This document shows positions 58,618 to 59,827 of a stretch of 59,827 nucleotides of DNA, piece by piece. Where the stretch lies: positions 1-59,827 of the IMG/VR virus record IMGVR_UViG_3300027833_000054; one strand, given 5' to 3'. Position 1 is the first letter of the stretch. The number at the start of each line of letters is the position of its first letter. A program made the translations under genes and the position numbers. Below the pieces are notes generated by a model. It made no database searches, was not told the origin of the DNA, and saw only the letters and a list, made by a program, of their open reading frames with translations. This DNA is from a virus.

Positions 58618-59827
58618 ATGGCAATTAATTATTCAACGGGATCAGGTTCACTGGTTTCAAACCCATCTGAAGGTGGTTCTTTTAACAACGAAGCTACAGG
58701 TGAATTGTCAACAGCTCTTACTGCAGCCAACGCTGCCATACTAGCTAAGATAGCAGCAGAGCTTGCAGCAACAAATGCACTAGCTTCTAAGAATTCAGCG
58801 GATGCTGATGTTGTACTGACTAATGCAGATGTTGTATTAACCAATGCAGATGTTGTACTTACCCATGCAGATGTTGTCTTAACTCATGCTGACGTAGTGT
58901 TAGCAGAGGCAGATAAAGTACAAACTGGTTTAGATCTGGTTGCCACCAACGCTGATGTTGTACTGACCCATGCCGATGTGGTATTGGCAGAGGCAGATAG
59001 AGTTCAGACAGCTCTTGACAGGATAGCCACAGCAGCAGATAAAGTAGCAACTAACGCTGATGTGGTTCTCACCAATGCAGATGTAGTCCTTACTGAAGCT
59101 GACAAAGTTCAGACAGGTCTGGACAGAGTAGCCACAGGTAACGATAAGACTGCTACTAATGCTGATGTTGTACTTACCAACGCTGACGTTGTTTTGGCAG
59201 AAGCAGACAAAGTACAAACAGGCCTTGATCGGATTGCTACTGCAGCTGATAAAGTGTCAACCAACGCAGACGTAGTGTTAACACATGCAGACGTAGTGTT
59301 AGCTGAAGCTGATAAAGTTCAGACAGGTCTGGACAGGATTTCAACTACAGCCTCAGCAGCCACAGCTACGACTAAAGCATCTGAAGCAAGCACAAGTGCA
59401 AGTAATGCAGCAGCATCTCTTGCAACCTTTACAGGTCAGTATGTATCCCAAGCATCACAGCCCGGTTCTTCCGATACTGGTGACCTATGGTTTGATACAA
59501 CTAACAACATAATGAAAGTGTACAATGGCACTAACTGGGTTAATGCTGGTTCATCAGTCAATGGTGTACAAAACTCTGTGCAACACATTGCAACAGCAGG
59601 TCAGACTACCTTTGCAGCTACCTATGATATTACTTATCTACAGGTATACCTTAACGGTGGACTACTGGCTACATCAGATTACACAGCAACTAATGGCACC
59701 AGCGTTGTCTTAGGTATTGCTGCAGTTCTTGATGACGTAGTCTTTATACATTCCTTTGGTACGTTTTTACTTGCAGATCACTACAGTAAGGTAGCCTCAG
59801 ATGCTCGTTATTCTACTATAACTTATG
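58618..59827 (+). CDS. Main tail fibre (open at right edge)
   Basis: 403 residues in this window; it has no stop before the edge and continues in frame at base 1-47. N-terminus MAINYSTGSGSLVSNPSEGG is an attachment region. From about residue 50 to 245 there are heptad repeats of ADVVLTN/ADVVLTH/ADVVLAE and blocks ADKVQTGLDRIATAADKVAT, forming a long trimeric coiled-coil shaft built on 35-residue (5-heptad) units. Then a SQASQPGSSDTGDLWFDTTN then VYNGTNWVNAG spacer and the module shared with the protein at 521-1030. Strong AAGGAG site. Confidence 0.85.
   Translation, partial: MAINYSTGSGSLVSNPSEGGSFNNEATGELSTALTAANAAILAKIAAELAATNALASKNSADADVVLTNADVVLTNADVVLTHADVVLTHADVVLAEADKVQTGLDLVATNADVVLTHADVVLAEADRVQTALDRIATAADKVATNADVVLTNADVVLTEADKVQTGLDRVATGNDKTATNADVVLTNADVVLAEADKVQTGLDRIATAADKVSTNADVVLTHADVVLAEADKVQTGLDRISTTASAATATTKASEASTSASNAAASLATFTGQYVSQASQPGSSDTGDLWFDTTNNIMKVYNGTNWVNAGSSVNGVQNSVQHIATAGQTTFAATYDITYLQVYLNGGLLATSDYTATNGTSVVLGIAAVLDDVVFIHSFGTFLLADHYSKVASDARYSTITY

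Noticed and set aside
58859-59217. Long minus-strand frames opposite the fibre gene repeats
   Set aside because: They arise from the heptad repeat on the plus strand (periodic Leu/Gln and Cys/Gly patterns) and have no start signals.
1-59827. A prophage or plasmid interpretation
   Set aside because: No integrase, repressor, attachment site, partition or conjugation gene was seen, and the gene set is that of a lytic phage.

Overview
The window looks like essentially the whole genome of a lytic, T7-like tailed phage (podovirus type) that infects a Gram-negative, probably aquatic, bacterium. It has a single-subunit T7-type RNA polymerase, a primase-helicase with a zinc finger, a family A DNA polymerase, a 5'-3' exonuclease, large internal (ejection) virion proteins and three peptidoglycan-active enzymes. 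It also has the ribonucleotide-reductase, glutaredoxin, PhoH and MazG set that is common in marine phages. No integrase, repressor, tRNA or host gene was found. The fibre gene that runs off the right edge continues in frame at base 1, so the window is probably a circularly closed or permuted assembly cut inside a fibre gene.

Layout. Bases 1-6407: the end of the main fibre gene, then a dense, overlapping cassette of small fibre-tip and fibre-accessory genes. Bases 6404-8577: small proteins and the lysis group (M15 endolysin, 3-TM holin candidate, coiled-coil TM protein, a 24-residue zinc-ribbon peptide). Bases 8611-12876: tail proteins and a second large fibre. Bases 12899-26686: internal virion proteins, including a lysozyme-bearing protein, a 1440-residue protein with a nuclease-like N-terminus and a 1269-residue protein. 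All of these lie on the plus strand. A pair of hairpin terminators at 26713-26784 separates them from a converging minus-strand block.

Bases 26793-49367 (minus strand, transcribed right to left): small early genes, two SSB-like proteins, rIIA/rIIB-like proteins, a gp88-like protein, a SleB-type hydrolase, the candidate small terminase, a C5-methyltransferase-like protein, endonuclease VII, a DUF3310 protein, PhoH, glutaredoxin, NrdA, NrdB, DNA polymerase, exonuclease, a GIY-YIG nuclease, primase-helicase, RNA polymerase and MazG.

Bases 49368-50568 form a non-coding hub from which the two blocks diverge. It holds five 73-bp hairpin repeats, five 11-bp iterons and two identical 27-bp phage-promoter candidates pointing right; two near-matches point left inside the minus block. 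Bases 50569-59827 (plus strand): large terminase, portal, scaffold, SU10-type major capsid protein, adaptor and the fibre. The likely scheme is as follows: leftward transcription from the hub makes the takeover and replication genes; the phage polymerase made at the distal end of that block then uses the TTTTAAGTACCTTATAGG-type promoters for rightward virion genes and boosts selected leftward genes. The hub is also the best candidate for a replication origin. All functions are inferred from motifs and protein resemblance seen by eye; no database search was run.
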